NCBI RefSeq assembly: GCF_034355335.1
Contig: NZ_CP136422.1
Span: 1,243,001 to 1,307,000, forward strand
Origin: Blautia coccoides
GTDB taxonomy: Bacteria; Bacillota; Clostridia; Lachnospirales; Lachnospiraceae
Direction of reading: 5' to 3'
DNA: 64,000 nucleotides
Positions within the stretch are counted from its first letter, which is position 1, and every line of letters starts with the position of its first letter. The notes beneath the pieces were generated by a model. It did no database searches. It was not told the DNA's origin and saw only the letters and a program-made list of their open reading frames with translations. Below are positions 32,806 through 42,030 of the stretch, piece after piece. The translations under genes and the position numbers were made by a program.

Positions 32806-32993
32806 AAAAAGCAAGTGCTTTTTCGGCAAGTAAATCTTCTGATACCCGGAACAGTGAGACGGGTGCAGAAGAATACACAATACCAGCAAGCAACGCCTTT
32901 GGATTGCCACACAGGTTTCCTGTCTGGCAGTCTGCGGCAGCTTGTCAGGGGAATCCCTGAAGCCCTCAGAAAATGAAAAAGGAGAAAGTAACA
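32806..32993. other. Gene-free gap with hairpins upstream of the mobilisation genes
   Basis: About 190 bp without an ORF. It contains TCTTCTG...CAGAAGA arms enclosing ACCCG/CGGGT (about 32836-32876) and TCAGGGGAATCCCTGA (about 32944-32959), a 6-bp hairpin. It could be a leader RNA or part of the transfer origin region. Confidence 0.35.
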
Positions 32994-33080
32994 ATGTTGA
33001 AGTTTATTTGTGGAGTATTAGTAGGTGGCATTATAGGAGTAGTGTTGATGTGCCTGTTGCAGATTAACAAGATTCAGTAG
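32994..33080 (+). CDS. 28-residue single-helix membrane peptide (DUF3789-like)
   Basis: A tiny ORF, MLKFICGVLVGGIIGVVLMC and then LLQINKIQ, with AAGGAG 7 nt before the ATG. One hydrophobic helix fills nearly the whole peptide. It resembles the very short DUF3789 proteins found at this place in related elements. Function is unknown. Confidence 0.6.
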   Translation: MLKFICGVLVGGIIGVVLMCLLQINKIQ

Positions 33081-33102
33081 ACAAAAAGAAAGGAGATACA
33101 AG

Positions 33103-33204
33103 ATGCAGGTTGAAGTATCAATGAAAGACAAGAAGAAAGCAGAAAGACGGTATCAGGAATATTTAAAGAAAATGAACAAGAAGAAGGGAGAACAGAAGAA
33201 ATGA
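33103..33204 (+). CDS. 33-residue basic peptide
   Basis: A short lysine-rich ORF (MQVEVSMKDKKKAERRYQEY, continuing to GEQKK) with AAGGAGATA before the ATG. Its stop overlaps the start of the DUF5688-like gene as ATGA. Strong ribosome site and coupling support expression. Confidence 0.5.
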   Translation: MQVEVSMKDKKKAERRYQEYLKKMNKKKGEQKK

Positions 33205-34187
33205 TTGCAAGAGAAATGATAGCAGAAAAGGTGTTTGCGGAAAGTGTAGCAAAGGACATCAGGAATTTTCTCCCAGAAAAATATGAGAATGCAGAATTTC
33301 AGGTAATGCAGATGAATAAAAATAATGGAGTCCAGATGATAGGAGTACAGGTAAGACTACAGGAAGAAAATGTGTGCCCAGTTGTTTATGTAGGGTCGTT
33401 TTTTAATGAAATACGTTTGGGTGAACCTGTTGAGAAAGTGATGAATGAAATTGCAAGATGTATGGAAGAAGCAGGCAATGTCCCATTTGTGGACTGTGGT
33501 ATCAACCCAATGGATTATGATTCAGTGAAGGAACATCTGGCAGTGATGCTTGTAAACACCCAGGCAAACAAACGAATGTTACAGGAAATGCCTCATGAAA
33601 ATATCGAAGATCTGTCGGCTATCTGTTATGTGGATTTTCCGGTAGAGTCTAACGATGGAAAAGCGACTATGAAGGTGAAAAATGAACATCTTAAGATGTG
33701 GAATGTGGATGCAAAGGAAATGTTCCAGCAGGCCAGAGCAAATATACAGCCTGTAAATACACCGATTCTTCAGTCAATGGACGAAATGTTGTTGAGTATT
33801 TTTAATGAAGAAGGACATGCAACAAACCTGTTAGATGAAAATGTTGATTTTGGACTTCGTTCACATGATATGCTGTATGCACTTACGAATGTAGAAAAGC
33901 AATATGGAGCATCTATGATCACGCAGCCAGAAGTTTTAAATAAATTGGAACAGCTTTTTCCAGAAGGATTTTATGTGTTACCGTCATCTGTGCATGAAGT
34001 TCTGATTGTTCCGGATAATGGAGAGATGGAACCGAAAATGCTTGGTGAAATGGTACGGGAAGTAAATAAAAATGAAGTGGAACGGCAGGAGGTTCTCTCA
34101 GACAGAGTTTACAGTTACGATAAAGAAAAACACCAGATTCGCCAGGAACCAGATTCTATACAGAAAGTAAAGGAGATGGAGCGTTGA
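33201..34187 (+). CDS. DUF5688-family protein
   Basis: A 328-residue soluble protein resembling DUF5688, a family common in Clostridia and their conjugative elements. Recognisable parts are MIAEKVFAESVAKDIRNFLP, VGSFFNEIRLGEPVEKVMNE and LPSSVHEVLIVPD near the C-terminus. It overlaps the upstream peptide (ATGA) and the downstream MobC-like gene by 4 nt. No catalytic motif or function is known to me. Confidence 0.7.
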   Translation: MIAREMIAEKVFAESVAKDIRNFLPEKYENAEFQVMQMNKNNGVQMIGVQVRLQEENVCPVVYVGSFFNEIRLGEPVEKVMNEIARCMEEAGNVPFVDCGINPMDYDSVKEHLAVMLVNTQANKRMLQEMPHENIEDLSAICYVDFPVESNDGKATMKVKNEHLKMWNVDAKEMFQQARANIQPVNTPILQSMDEMLLSIFNEEGHATNLLDENVDFGLRSHDMLYALTNVEKQYGASMITQPEVLNKLEQLFPEGFYVLPSSVHEVLIVPDNGEMEPKMLGEMVREVNKNEVERQEVLSDRVYSYDKEKHQIRQEPDSIQKVKEMER

Positions 34188-34522
34188 GAAAACGTAATGT
34201 AGCAATCCTTTTCCGATTGAACAAAAAAGAAGCAGAGGCATTGGATAAGAAAGTAAAGAGAAGCGGACTGAACCGGGAAGCTTACCTGAGACAGTTGATT
34301 TCTGGTGTTGTTCCAAGAGACGTAACGCCGCCAGATTATTATTCTATGATGCGGGAGCTGCATAAGATTGGAAATAACTTAAATCAGATCGCACAGAAAG
34401 CACATGTGTTAAATGTGGTAGATGTGCAGCGTTACGATAAGGAAGTGCGGAAGTTCAATGAAGCAGTCCGTAAGATTACAGAAGCAGTGATACTTCCAGA
34501 GAAAAATGAATCATGGCAGTGA
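34184..34522 (+). CDS. MobC-like relaxosome accessory protein
   Basis: A 112-residue protein of the bacterial mobilisation (MobC-type) family. It has a ribbon-helix-helix-like N-terminus (RNVAILFRLNKKEAEALDKK, LNREAYLRQLI) and the typical ELHKIGNNLNQIAQKA helix. It would bind the transfer origin and help the relaxase nick. It starts with TTG overlapping the previous stop and itself overlaps the relaxase gene by 10 nt. Confidence 0.88.
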   Translation: MRKRNVAILFRLNKKEAEALDKKVKRSGLNREAYLRQLISGVVPRDVTPPDYYSMMRELHKIGNNLNQIAQKAHVLNVVDVQRYDKEVRKFNEAVRKITEAVILPEKNESWQ

Positions 34523-35955
34523 CATCAATCTGGAGCATCAAGGGGTGGATTGGAAAAGTAATCAATTATGCGGAGAATTCGGATAAGACGAAAGAGAACA
34601 ATGAAGGGCGAATATCTGAGAATCAATCACGATCCACACAAGGACTTAATGATGTAATTACCTATGCGGTGAATGCAGAAAAGATCAGACGGAGGCAATT
34701 TGAATCTATGGAAATGGAACTTGTCGGAGAAGCAGAAGAACTGATGGAACAGTATGTATCTGGAGTGAATTGTGCACCGACAACCGCCAGAGAAGAAATG
34801 ATTGCGGTCAAAAAGCGTTTTGGAAAGGAGGACGGAATTGTTGCGTTTCATGGCTACCAGTCTTTTGCACCGGGAGAATGTAATCCGGCAATGGCACATG
34901 AGATTGGAAAGAAGCTGGCAGAAGAATTGTGGGGTGGTCAGTATCAAGTGCTGATTGCAACTCATTTGGATAAGGCAAATCATTTACACAATCATTTTGT
35001 GGTGAACTCTGTTTCATTCCTTGACGGGAAAAGATACCACAGGACAAATCAGGATTACCGGGATATGCGGATGGTGTCAGACCGTTTATGTAAAGAATAC
35101 CAGTTATCGGTTGTGAGGCAGCCAGAACAGGGAAAAGGAAAACATTATGCCGAGTGGCAAGCAGAACAGGATGGGAAGCCGAGTTATCACAGCATGGTAA
35201 AGGCAGATGTTGACGAGGCAATCCGAAAGGCGAGGACTGAAAAACAGTTCTTTTTTTATTTGCGGGAAAAAGGATATTCTTTTAAGTTCGGGAAAGACAT
35301 TACCATTCGTCCGGAAGGGCGGGAGCGTGGTCTGAAGTTAAAGCGGAATTTTGGAGAGAATTATTCACTGGAAGCAATCAGGGTTCGGATTCTAGAAGAA
35401 AATGAATTACCTGCCGAGAAGAAATTTCCGGTTCAGAGGCATTACCGGATTCGGGTATCCGGCAACTTCAAGCAGACAAGAAAAATCGGAGGACTTCGGG
35501 GATTGTATCTGCATTACTGTTATCTTTTAGGAATCCTACCGAAGAATCGCCCGTCAATATCTGCCAAACAGGTGCATGTATTGTTCCGGGAGGATTTGTT
35601 AAAACTGAATACCATTTCAAAAGAGACGAAGCTGCTCTGCCATTATCACATTGATACTGCGGAGCAGCTTTTTTTGTTGAAAGAAAGTTTGCAGAAGAAA
35701 ATGGAGCAGTGTGTGGAGGAGCGGAAGCACCTGCGTTATAAGATCCGGGCAGACAGACCGGAAGAAGAAATACAGGAAATGAAGGAGCAGATAAAAGTTC
35801 TGACAGAGAAAATTGGAACGCTCAGAAAGGAGGCAGCACTTTGTGATGGAATCGCCGCACGTTCCAAGGTAATCGAAGAAAAATTTAAGATGGTGCGGGA
35901 AGAAAAAGAGAAGAAGGAGGAACAAAGCCATGAACACATCAGGCGAAGCCGCTGA
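34513..35955 (+). CDS. MOBP-family relaxase
   Basis: A 480-residue mobilisation nuclease that should nick the transfer origin and stay attached to the 5' end of the transferred strand. The nucleophilic tyrosine is probably in VINYAENSDKT or VITYAVNAEK. The three-histidine metal site is THLDKANHLHNHFVVNSVSF. It also has the usual QDYRDMRMVSDRLCKEY helix. The C-terminal third is a long coiled-coil-like charged region. It overlaps both the MobC-like and the PcfB genes. Confidence 0.92.
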   Translation: MAVTSIWSIKGWIGKVINYAENSDKTKENNEGRISENQSRSTQGLNDVITYAVNAEKIRRRQFESMEMELVGEAEELMEQYVSGVNCAPTTAREEMIAVKKRFGKEDGIVAFHGYQSFAPGECNPAMAHEIGKKLAEELWGGQYQVLIATHLDKANHLHNHFVVNSVSFLDGKRYHRTNQDYRDMRMVSDRLCKEYQLSVVRQPEQGKGKHYAEWQAEQDGKPSYHSMVKADVDEAIRKARTEKQFFFYLREKGYSFKFGKDITIRPEGRERGLKLKRNFGENYSLEAIRVRILEENELPAEKKFPVQRHYRIRVSGNFKQTRKIGGLRGLYLHYCYLLGILPKNRPSISAKQVHVLFREDLLKLNTISKETKLLCHYHIDTAEQLFLLKESLQKKMEQCVEERKHLRYKIRADRPEEEIQEMKEQIKVLTEKIGTLRKEAALCDGIAARSKVIEEKFKMVREEKEKKEEQSHEHIRRSR

Positions 35956-36811
35956 TCAGGTGGTACGAATGTCGTTGGAAGTCGGTGAAGCAGCATTGAA
36001 GATCAGTGGCACAGGAGCGAAGCATCTGGCAGTGATGCTGTATGCAGTCTTAAAAGAGAAGAAAAAGACAAAAGGCAGAGTAAGACTTGAAACACTGGTC
36101 AAATCAGGTAGACCACTGACGGTATTTTCAGTGAAAGAAAGTGATCTGAAACAATTTGTTCAGGAAGCAAAACGATATGGCGTGTTGTACTGTGCAGTCC
36201 GAAATCCAAGAGGAAGCAGTGACGGATTGGTAGATGTGATTGTAAAGGAAGAAGATGCACCAAGAATCAACCGTATCGTAGATAGATTCCAGTTTGCATC
36301 TGTAACAGAAGCAGCGAAGATTAAGACGGAAATTGAGCGGACACGTGCAGAAAAAGCAAAAGCCGGAAAATCAGAGAAGCAGGAAAAGAAGCCGGAAAAA
36401 GTACAGGTTCAGCAAGAAAAACAGGGACAGGCAGAGCCGGAAAAAGATTATCCGCAGAAATCCAAGGAGGATCAGCTTATGGACGAGTTGTTTGGAGAGT
36501 CGGTGAAGAAAGAGGGTAAGGAGCAAAACCCCTCTTTGGCAAAGACGACCAAATCCCGTCTGTCCGAGCCTACCTCAAAGAAGCAAGAGAAAACCGCAGA
36601 GGGTACTTCTAAGTTATTTACCCCGGAAAAACCAGAGAAACCATCGGTCAGAAAGGAACTTCGGGAAATACAGAATGCAAGGAAGAAAGAAGCGGAGCGG
36701 CGTGAGAATAGAAATGATCCGGTGAGAAATCAGGGAAATAAAGACCGGAATCAGATTCTCCACCAGCAGCCACAACAGAAACGAAAACCAAGGAAAGGGA
36801 AAGAGAGGTAA
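35930..36811 (+). CDS. PcfB/DUF3801-family conjugation protein
   Basis: A 293-residue protein. The N-terminal 130 residues match PcfB/DUF3801 (ISGTGAKHLAVMLYAVLKE, SVKESDLKQFVQEAKRYGVL). PcfB helps bring relaxase and DNA to the coupling protein. The C-terminal half is low-complexity, rich in K, E, P and Q, and probably disordered. It overlaps the relaxase gene by 26 nt. Confidence 0.85.
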   Translation: MNTSGEAADQVVRMSLEVGEAALKISGTGAKHLAVMLYAVLKEKKKTKGRVRLETLVKSGRPLTVFSVKESDLKQFVQEAKRYGVLYCAVRNPRGSSDGLVDVIVKEEDAPRINRIVDRFQFASVTEAAKIKTEIERTRAEKAKAGKSEKQEKKPEKVQVQQEKQGQAEPEKDYPQKSKEDQLMDELFGESVKKEGKEQNPSLAKTTKSRLSEPTSKKQEKTAEGTSKLFTPEKPEKPSVRKELREIQNARKKEAERRENRNDPVRNQGNKDRNQILHQQPQQKRKPRKGKER

Positions 36812-36816
36812 ATTTT

Positions 36817-37821
36817 ATGGATAATAGTTTTGATTCTTTATTAAATGCATCGGCTGTACCACAGGATGAAAAGGTACAGGCATTTATTGCAGAAAGCAGA
36901 AATAACAGGAATCGCTGCTATGAGTTGTCAGAGCAGGTAACCGCACAAGTGGCAACGGATGGGAAAATGCTGCAGAAGTATCTGGATGTACAGAGTACCT
37001 TTGATCGATATACTACCAATAATGCACTTCTGATTCTGGCACAAAGACCAGATGCACAGAAATTAGGTGACTATGGATACTGGAGAGATCATGGATTTTA
37101 TTTAAAACGTATGGAACGACAGAATCCAGTTCTGATTTTAGAGCCGGGAAAAACATATAAGCGTGAAGATGGTACAGTTGGAAATTATTATAATGCGAAA
37201 AAGCTATATGATATTTCTCAGACAACAATGTCCGATACTACAATTCAAAAGTCAGAATATGAAGAACATGATTTAATCCGGGCGTTAGTCAGTACCCCTC
37301 CGGTAAATATTGTTGCAGCAGAACCAGAACAGATGCCGGATGAAAAAGGAGCATTTTTTAAACCGGAAGAAGGTTGTATTTATGTAAGAAAAGGGATGAG
37401 TGCACAGGAAATCTTTCAGAATCTTGTGCCGGAATTGGTATTTGCCGGATATGCGGATGGGAATCCGCACTATGATAAAAATGAAGATGCATTTCATGTA
37501 TCGTGTGCGTCTTATATGTTGTGTAAAAAATATGGAATAGATACCAGTCGATATGATTTTTCACATGCACCAGAGTTCTTTGAAAAAATGGAGACTCAGG
37601 AAGTGCGGGCGGAACTTTCCAGAGCCAGAGATGCAGCGAATGCAATTTCTGCAAGAATGGCAAAGGTACTAGATCAGAATCGGAATGCAACTTACCGACA
37701 GTCAGAGACTGAAAAAACCGGACAAGACAGTTCTGAAAAGGTGAAAGATAAGAAAGAAAATCCAGAGCCTGAAAAGAAAGAACAGAAATCCAGAGGACAA
37801 CATAGAAAAGAAGCACGCTAG
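36817..37821 (+). CDS. ArdC-like / LtrC-type ssDNA-binding protein
   Basis: A 334-residue protein with the N-terminal ArdC-like single-strand-DNA-binding domain (LDVQSTFDRYTTNNALLILA, LGDYGYWRDHGFYLK), which in ArdC-type proteins protects incoming DNA. A second domain (about 150-260) retains a peptidase-like layout (AFHVSCASYMLCKKYGID) but no HExxH motif, so it is probably inactive. The tail is charged and low-complexity. It follows PcfB by 5 nt. Confidence 0.75.
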   Translation: MDNSFDSLLNASAVPQDEKVQAFIAESRNNRNRCYELSEQVTAQVATDGKMLQKYLDVQSTFDRYTTNNALLILAQRPDAQKLGDYGYWRDHGFYLKRMERQNPVLILEPGKTYKREDGTVGNYYNAKKLYDISQTTMSDTTIQKSEYEEHDLIRALVSTPPVNIVAAEPEQMPDEKGAFFKPEEGCIYVRKGMSAQEIFQNLVPELVFAGYADGNPHYDKNEDAFHVSCASYMLCKKYGIDTSRYDFSHAPEFFEKMETQEVRAELSRARDAANAISARMAKVLDQNRNATYRQSETEKTGQDSSEKVKDKKENPEPEKKEQKSRGQHRKEAR

Positions 37822-37847
37822 AAAAATCAGGGAAAGGAGAATGCAAA

Positions 37848-38051
37848 ATGAGCAGTGATACGATCACGTTAGAACTGGACAGATATGAGAGCGGTGTAGT
37901 GTTCCATTCCCTGAAGGACAAGCGGAATCAGATGCTGAAAGAGGGAAAAGATACGGAGCTTGTCGATGACGTCTTAATGAAAGTCATTGAGAAAATCGAA
38001 GTACCGCCGGAGAAGGAAAAGCGAGGACGCAGAAGCCATGAAGAACGATGA
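37848..38051 (+). CDS. Small conserved protein of the transfer operon
   Basis: A 67-residue acidic/basic helical protein (ITLELDRYESGVVFHSLKDK, then VDDVLMKVIEKIEV) with AAAGGAG about 8 nt before the ATG. It overlaps the coupling-protein gene by 14 nt. Similar small genes precede virD4 in Tn1549-like elements. Function is unknown. Confidence 0.65.
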   Translation: MSSDTITLELDRYESGVVFHSLKDKRNQMLKEGKDTELVDDVLMKVIEKIEVPPEKEKRGRRSHEER

Positions 38052-39834
38052 TGAGCAGAGTGGTCTGATACTGGCAGTAATTGGAATTATCCCGGTTATC
38101 TGGTTTGCGTTACTTGTCGCACCTTATCTTTCGTCTGGTCTTATGGGGATTCTGGAAGGAGTCCCGGAAGCAATGAACCACCCGTTTTCGATTCAGTTAT
38201 GTGGGGACAGTGTAAAAACTGTCCTTATTTTTTGGCTGTCTTACGCCATGGGAATCGGGATTTATATTTCTACCAGGAAACATTACCGACGAGGCGAAGA
38301 ACATGGCTCTGCCAAATGGGGAAATGTGAAAAAAATCAATCGCAGATACAGGGAGAAGCGATTTACAAAAAATAAGTTGCTGACCATGCATGTACGAATC
38401 AGCTACAATATGCGGAAACATTTGCGAAATGTATTGACGGTTGTGATTGGCGGTTCCGGTTCAGGAAAGACCAGATTTTTTGCAAAGCCGAATCTGATGC
38501 AGGCGAATACCTCTTTTGTGGTTTTAGATCCAAAAGGAGAGAACTTGCGGGACACTGGGTATCTTCTGGAAGAAAAAGGATATGAGGTAAGAGTGCTTGA
38601 CCTGATCAATATGGAAAAGAGCCATTGCTATAACCCGTTTGTATATCTGAAGGATGATAACGATGTGCAGAGACTGGTGACGAACCTGTTCAAAGCGACT
38701 ACACCAAAAGGCAGTCAGTCCAACGATCCATTTTGGGATACCGCAGCTTCCATGTTGTTACTGGCACTGATTTTCTATCTGAGATATGAAGCACCAGAGG
38801 AGGAGCAGAATTTCCCGATGGTAATGGAAATGCTTCGTGCCGGAGAAGTCAGAGAGGACGATGACCAGTACCAGTCACCGCTTGATGAATTGTTTGAGCG
38901 GTTGGAAATGAAGAACCCGGAACATATCGCAGTAAAGTATTACAAAGATTATCACTCTGGTAGTGCCAAGACATTAAAATCCATTCAAATCACATTAGCC
39001 GCAAGACTTGAGAAATTCAACTTATCCAGTCTGGCAGCACTGACTGCAACAGATGATTTAGACCTGCCATCACTGGGAGAGCGGAAAGTGGCTTTATTTG
39101 CGTTAATCCCGGACAACGACACCAGTTACAACTTTCTGGTGTCAATTTTATATACCCAGTTATTTCAGCAGTTGTTCTATCTGGCAGACCATAAATATGG
39201 TGGAAGACTTCCAGTTCATGTGCATTTCCTCATGGACGAATTTGCAAATGTTTCACTGCCTGATGACTTTGATAAGATTCTGTCCGTTATGCGTTCCAGA
39301 GAAGTGTCAGTCAGTATTATTTTGCAGAATCTGGCACAGTTAAAGGCATTGTTCGAAAAGCAGTGGGAAAGCATTATGGGAAATTGTGATGAATTTTTAT
39401 ATTTAGGCGGCAATGAGCAGGGAACACATAAATATGTCAGCGAACTTCTTGGCAAGGCAACGATTGACACGAACACCTATGGAAAGTCAACAGGACATTC
39501 CGGGAACTATTCCACCAATTATCAGAATACAGGGCGGGAGCTGATGACACCCGATGAAGTTCGCATGTTGGATAACCGATATGCGATTCTTTTTATTCGT
39601 GGAGAAAGACCAATTTTAGACGAGAAATTCGATATTTTAAAGCATCCCAATGTGGGACTTACGACTGACGGAAACGGGAAACCATATCTGCATGGTACGG
39701 TTGGCCGGGCGGTGGCAAGTATCTCATTGGGAGACAGTTTAGAAGGTGAACTTACAGACGATTCACTGGAATCGGAAGATTACGAATTATTATCCGATGA
39801 AGATCTGGAAGAAATCATACAGAAATATCAGTAA
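38038..39834 (+). CDS. VirD4/TraG-type coupling protein
   Basis: About 598 residues. Two membrane helices (LILAVIGIIPVIWFALLVAP and one near residue 70) precede the cytosolic ATPase. Walker A is GGSGSGKT near residue 138, followed by FVVLDPKGEN. Walker B is HFLMDEFANV, followed by the SRE-VSVSIILQNLAQLK helix. This hexameric pump links the relaxosome to the mating channel. The ATG at 38038 matches the membrane-start of the family; an upstream frame extension to 37987 lies inside the previous gene. Confidence 0.93.
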   Translation: MKNDDEQSGLILAVIGIIPVIWFALLVAPYLSSGLMGILEGVPEAMNHPFSIQLCGDSVKTVLIFWLSYAMGIGIYISTRKHYRRGEEHGSAKWGNVKKINRRYREKRFTKNKLLTMHVRISYNMRKHLRNVLTVVIGGSGSGKTRFFAKPNLMQANTSFVVLDPKGENLRDTGYLLEEKGYEVRVLDLINMEKSHCYNPFVYLKDDNDVQRLVTNLFKATTPKGSQSNDPFWDTAASMLLLALIFYLRYEAPEEEQNFPMVMEMLRAGEVREDDDQYQSPLDELFERLEMKNPEHIAVKYYKDYHSGSAKTLKSIQITLAARLEKFNLSSLAALTATDDLDLPSLGERKVALFALIPDNDTSYNFLVSILYTQLFQQLFYLADHKYGGRLPVHVHFLMDEFANVSLPDDFDKILSVMRSREVSVSIILQNLAQLKALFEKQWESIMGNCDEFLYLGGNEQGTHKYVSELLGKATIDTNTYGKSTGHSGNYSTNYQNTGRELMTPDEVRMLDNRYAILFIRGERPILDEKFDILKHPNVGLTTDGNGKPYLHGTVGRAVASISLGDSLEGELTDDSLESEDYELLSDEDLEEIIQKYQ

Positions 39835-39866
39835 ATCCAAGAAAAATATATAGGAGGCTATCAAAA

Positions 39867-40232
39867 ATGAAGTTAGATATGCGAAAGAAGCAGGAGAAGA
39901 AAGAAACCACAAAAGTAACGAAGAAGCTGCCAATGACAGCAAAAATGAAACGTGCCATGGCAGTGTATATTGCAATGGTACTGTTTATGACAGCAGGAGC
40001 AAGTACCGTATTTGCGGCAGACGATCCACTGACCGTTATCAATAATCTGTCCACATTTATTTTTGGATTGATTCGTGCTATCGGAATGATTTTATTAGGA
40101 TTTGGAATTGTGCAGGTTGGTTTATCACTGAAATCTCATGATCCAAGCCAGAGAGCAAACGGATTTTTAACGTTAGCAGGCGGTGTAATCATTACATTTG
40201 CAAAAGAAATCCTGAATCTGATTACAGGTTAA
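39867..40232 (+). CDS. Maff2-family conjugation membrane protein
   Basis: A 121-residue protein typical of Tn1549-like mating channels. A basic N-terminus is followed by a signal-like helix ending VFAADDPLT, then a second hydrophobic region (FIFGLIRAIGMILLGFGIVQ) and a third near the end. It is thought to be a VirB2/VirB3-like small channel component. AGGAGG precedes the ATG by about 9 nt. Confidence 0.88.
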   Translation: MKLDMRKKQEKKETTKVTKKLPMTAKMKRAMAVYIAMVLFMTAGASTVFAADDPLTVINNLSTFIFGLIRAIGMILLGFGIVQVGLSLKSHDPSQRANGFLTLAGGVIITFAKEILNLITG

Positions 40233-40310
40233 GAAGAAAACAAGAAAATGGGACGGTGCAGGCCCGAAAGGAGCCGCACCGACCCGGCTAAGACAGGAGG
40301 TGTTTAGAAA

Positions 40311-41147
40311 GTGTCAGATAACTGGGTAGTACAGAACTTGCAAAATGCCCTGGATACCTGGAACAGTAAACTTGCGGAAATATGGCAGATACTCACACAG
40401 TCACCGGAAAACTTTAAAGGTGGCGGTATCTGGCAGGTGATTGTGCAGATCCATGGAGCATTGCAGGCAATCGGCTATGCTTTGTTAGTGCTTTTCTTTG
40501 TAGTCGGAGTGGTCAAGACTTGTGGAAGTTTTACAGAGGTAAAAAGACCGGAACATGCATTAAAAATATTTATCCGTTTTGCGATTGCAAAAGGCGTAGT
40601 CACGTATGGACTGGAGCTGATGATGGCATTATTCAATATCATACAAGGAGTGACCAGTACAATTATGCAGACCGCAGGATTTGGAAGTACAGAAGATACC
40701 GTTTTACCGGACGAAATCATAGAAGCGGTAGAAGATTGTGGATTTTTTGAAAGTATTCCTCTATGGGCGGTGACGTTGATCGGTGGACTTTTTATTACAG
40801 TTCTGAGCTTCATTATGATTATGAGTGTATATGGAAGATTTTTTCGATTATTCCTATATACAGCAATTGCACCGATTCCGTTATCTTCCTTTGCGGGAGA
40901 GCCGAGCCAAAATATTGGAAGAAGTTTCTTGAAATCCTATGCAGCAGTGTGTCTGGAGGGAGCAATCGTGGTACTTGCCTGCATTATATTTTCATTGTTT
41001 GCATCATCACCGCCAGTAGTCGATCCAAATGCAGCGGCAGTGACTATGGTGTGGAGCTATATTGGAGAATTGATTTTTAATATGTTGGTACTGGTCGGTG
41101 CGGTGAAGATGTCAGACAGGGTAGTGAGGGAAATGATGGGATTGTAA
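40311..41147 (+). CDS. TrbL/VirB6-like conjugation membrane protein
   Basis: A 278-residue polytopic protein with about six helices and a VirB6/TrbL-like layout (LLVLFFVVGVVKTCGSF, YGRFFRLFLYTAIAPIPLSS). It should form part of the inner-membrane channel. It starts with GTG after AGGAGG. The 78 bp before it contain a CGGTGC/GCACCG hairpin without a T-run. Confidence 0.85.
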   Translation: MSDNWVVQNLQNALDTWNSKLAEIWQILTQSPENFKGGGIWQVIVQIHGALQAIGYALLVLFFVVGVVKTCGSFTEVKRPEHALKIFIRFAIAKGVVTYGLELMMALFNIIQGVTSTIMQTAGFGSTEDTVLPDEIIEAVEDCGFFESIPLWAVTLIGGLFITVLSFIMIMSVYGRFFRLFLYTAIAPIPLSSFAGEPSQNIGRSFLKSYAAVCLEGAIVVLACIIFSLFASSPPVVDPNAAAVTMVWSYIGELIFNMLVLVGAVKMSDRVVREMMGL

Positions 41148-41175
41148 AAAGGACGCCCGAAAGCATCCTTAAAAT

Positions 41176-41556
41176 TTATTCTACAATGTTGTTGCTATTG
41201 TTATACCGCATATTCCCCTGAGAATCAAAATGGACAGAATCTAAAGGAATCCCTCTTTGTCTGGCACGAGAAATCTGGAAGGACATATCGTCTTTCATAG
41301 CTTTGTAGTATTGATGTTCCTGCCACTTGCGTCGTAGAGCAGAAATCCAGCTAAGAACAGAAAAGGCAGTCAGCAGATAGAGGATTGCAAATGCTAGTTT
41401 CTCATGGCTTGCTGCCCATGGATTCAGAATCGTGGAAACAGCAAGGAAGTATAACAGCGGTAAGGTCAGATTTAATCTGGCAGCAATCCGAAACAGCAGA
41501 GAAATCAGGAATAGAGCAACGGTAACAACAAGTGAAATCATAACAGTGATTGGCAT
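41176..41556 (-). CDS. Antisense-oriented small membrane protein
   Basis: A 126-residue protein encoded on the minus strand inside the plus-strand transfer operon, in the 490 bp between the TrbL-like and PrgI genes. No plus-strand gene covers this stretch. It has two N-terminal hydrophobic segments, a third near residues 55-75, and a soluble tail (DSVHFDSQGNMRYNNSN). AGGGGG precedes the ATG. The reversed orientation suggests separate control. Family and function are unknown. Confidence 0.7.
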   Translation of the reverse strand: MPITVMISLVVTVALFLISLLFRIAARLNLTLPLLYFLAVSTILNPWAASHEKLAFAILYLLTAFSVLSWISALRRKWQEHQYYKAMKDDMSFQISRARQRGIPLDSVHFDSQGNMRYNNSNNIVE

Positions 41557-41637
41557 AGGTCAGTCCCCCTTTCATTTACCCAAAGTGTAACAGAACAGGA
41601 AAAATATAACAAATGTGCGATTTGGAGGTGTATCGTT

Positions 41638-42030
41638 TTGGAAGTAAAAATTAACAAGGAAATCAGGGATTACACAGAGGCAATCTTTTTCGGATTGTCC
41701 CTGAGACAGTTTATCTTTTCAGGATTAGCCTGCGGGATTGCCGTTGGGCTTTATTTTTTGCTTCACCCATACATGAGTATGGAAACAGTGAGTTGGATTT
41801 GTGTACTGGGAGCTGCCCCATGTGTAGTGTTCGGGTTTGTAAAATATCATGGAATGACAGCGGAGCAGTTTATCTGGGCATGGATAAAATCAGAAATCCT
41901 GATGCCGAAAAAACTAATGTTCCGGTCAGAAAATCTTTATTTTGATGCGGTAGAACCAATCATTAAAAAATATGAGAAAGAAAGTCTGAAGAAGGAGGGA
42001 CGCAAGAAGAATGATAAAAACGCTGAGTAA
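41638..42030 (+). CDS. PrgI-family (VirB3-like) conjugation protein
   Basis: A 130-residue protein that starts with TTG after TGGAGGTG. The usual PrgI pattern is seen: VKINKEIRDYTEAIFFGLSL, then two membrane helices and a WIKSEILMPKKLMF stretch. It partners VirB4 at the inner membrane and overlaps the virB4 gene by 20 nt. Confidence 0.88.
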   Translation: MEVKINKEIRDYTEAIFFGLSLRQFIFSGLACGIAVGLYFLLHPYMSMETVSWICVLGAAPCVVFGFVKYHGMTAEQFIWAWIKSEILMPKKLMFRSENLYFDAVEPIIKKYEKESLKKEGRKKNDKNAE

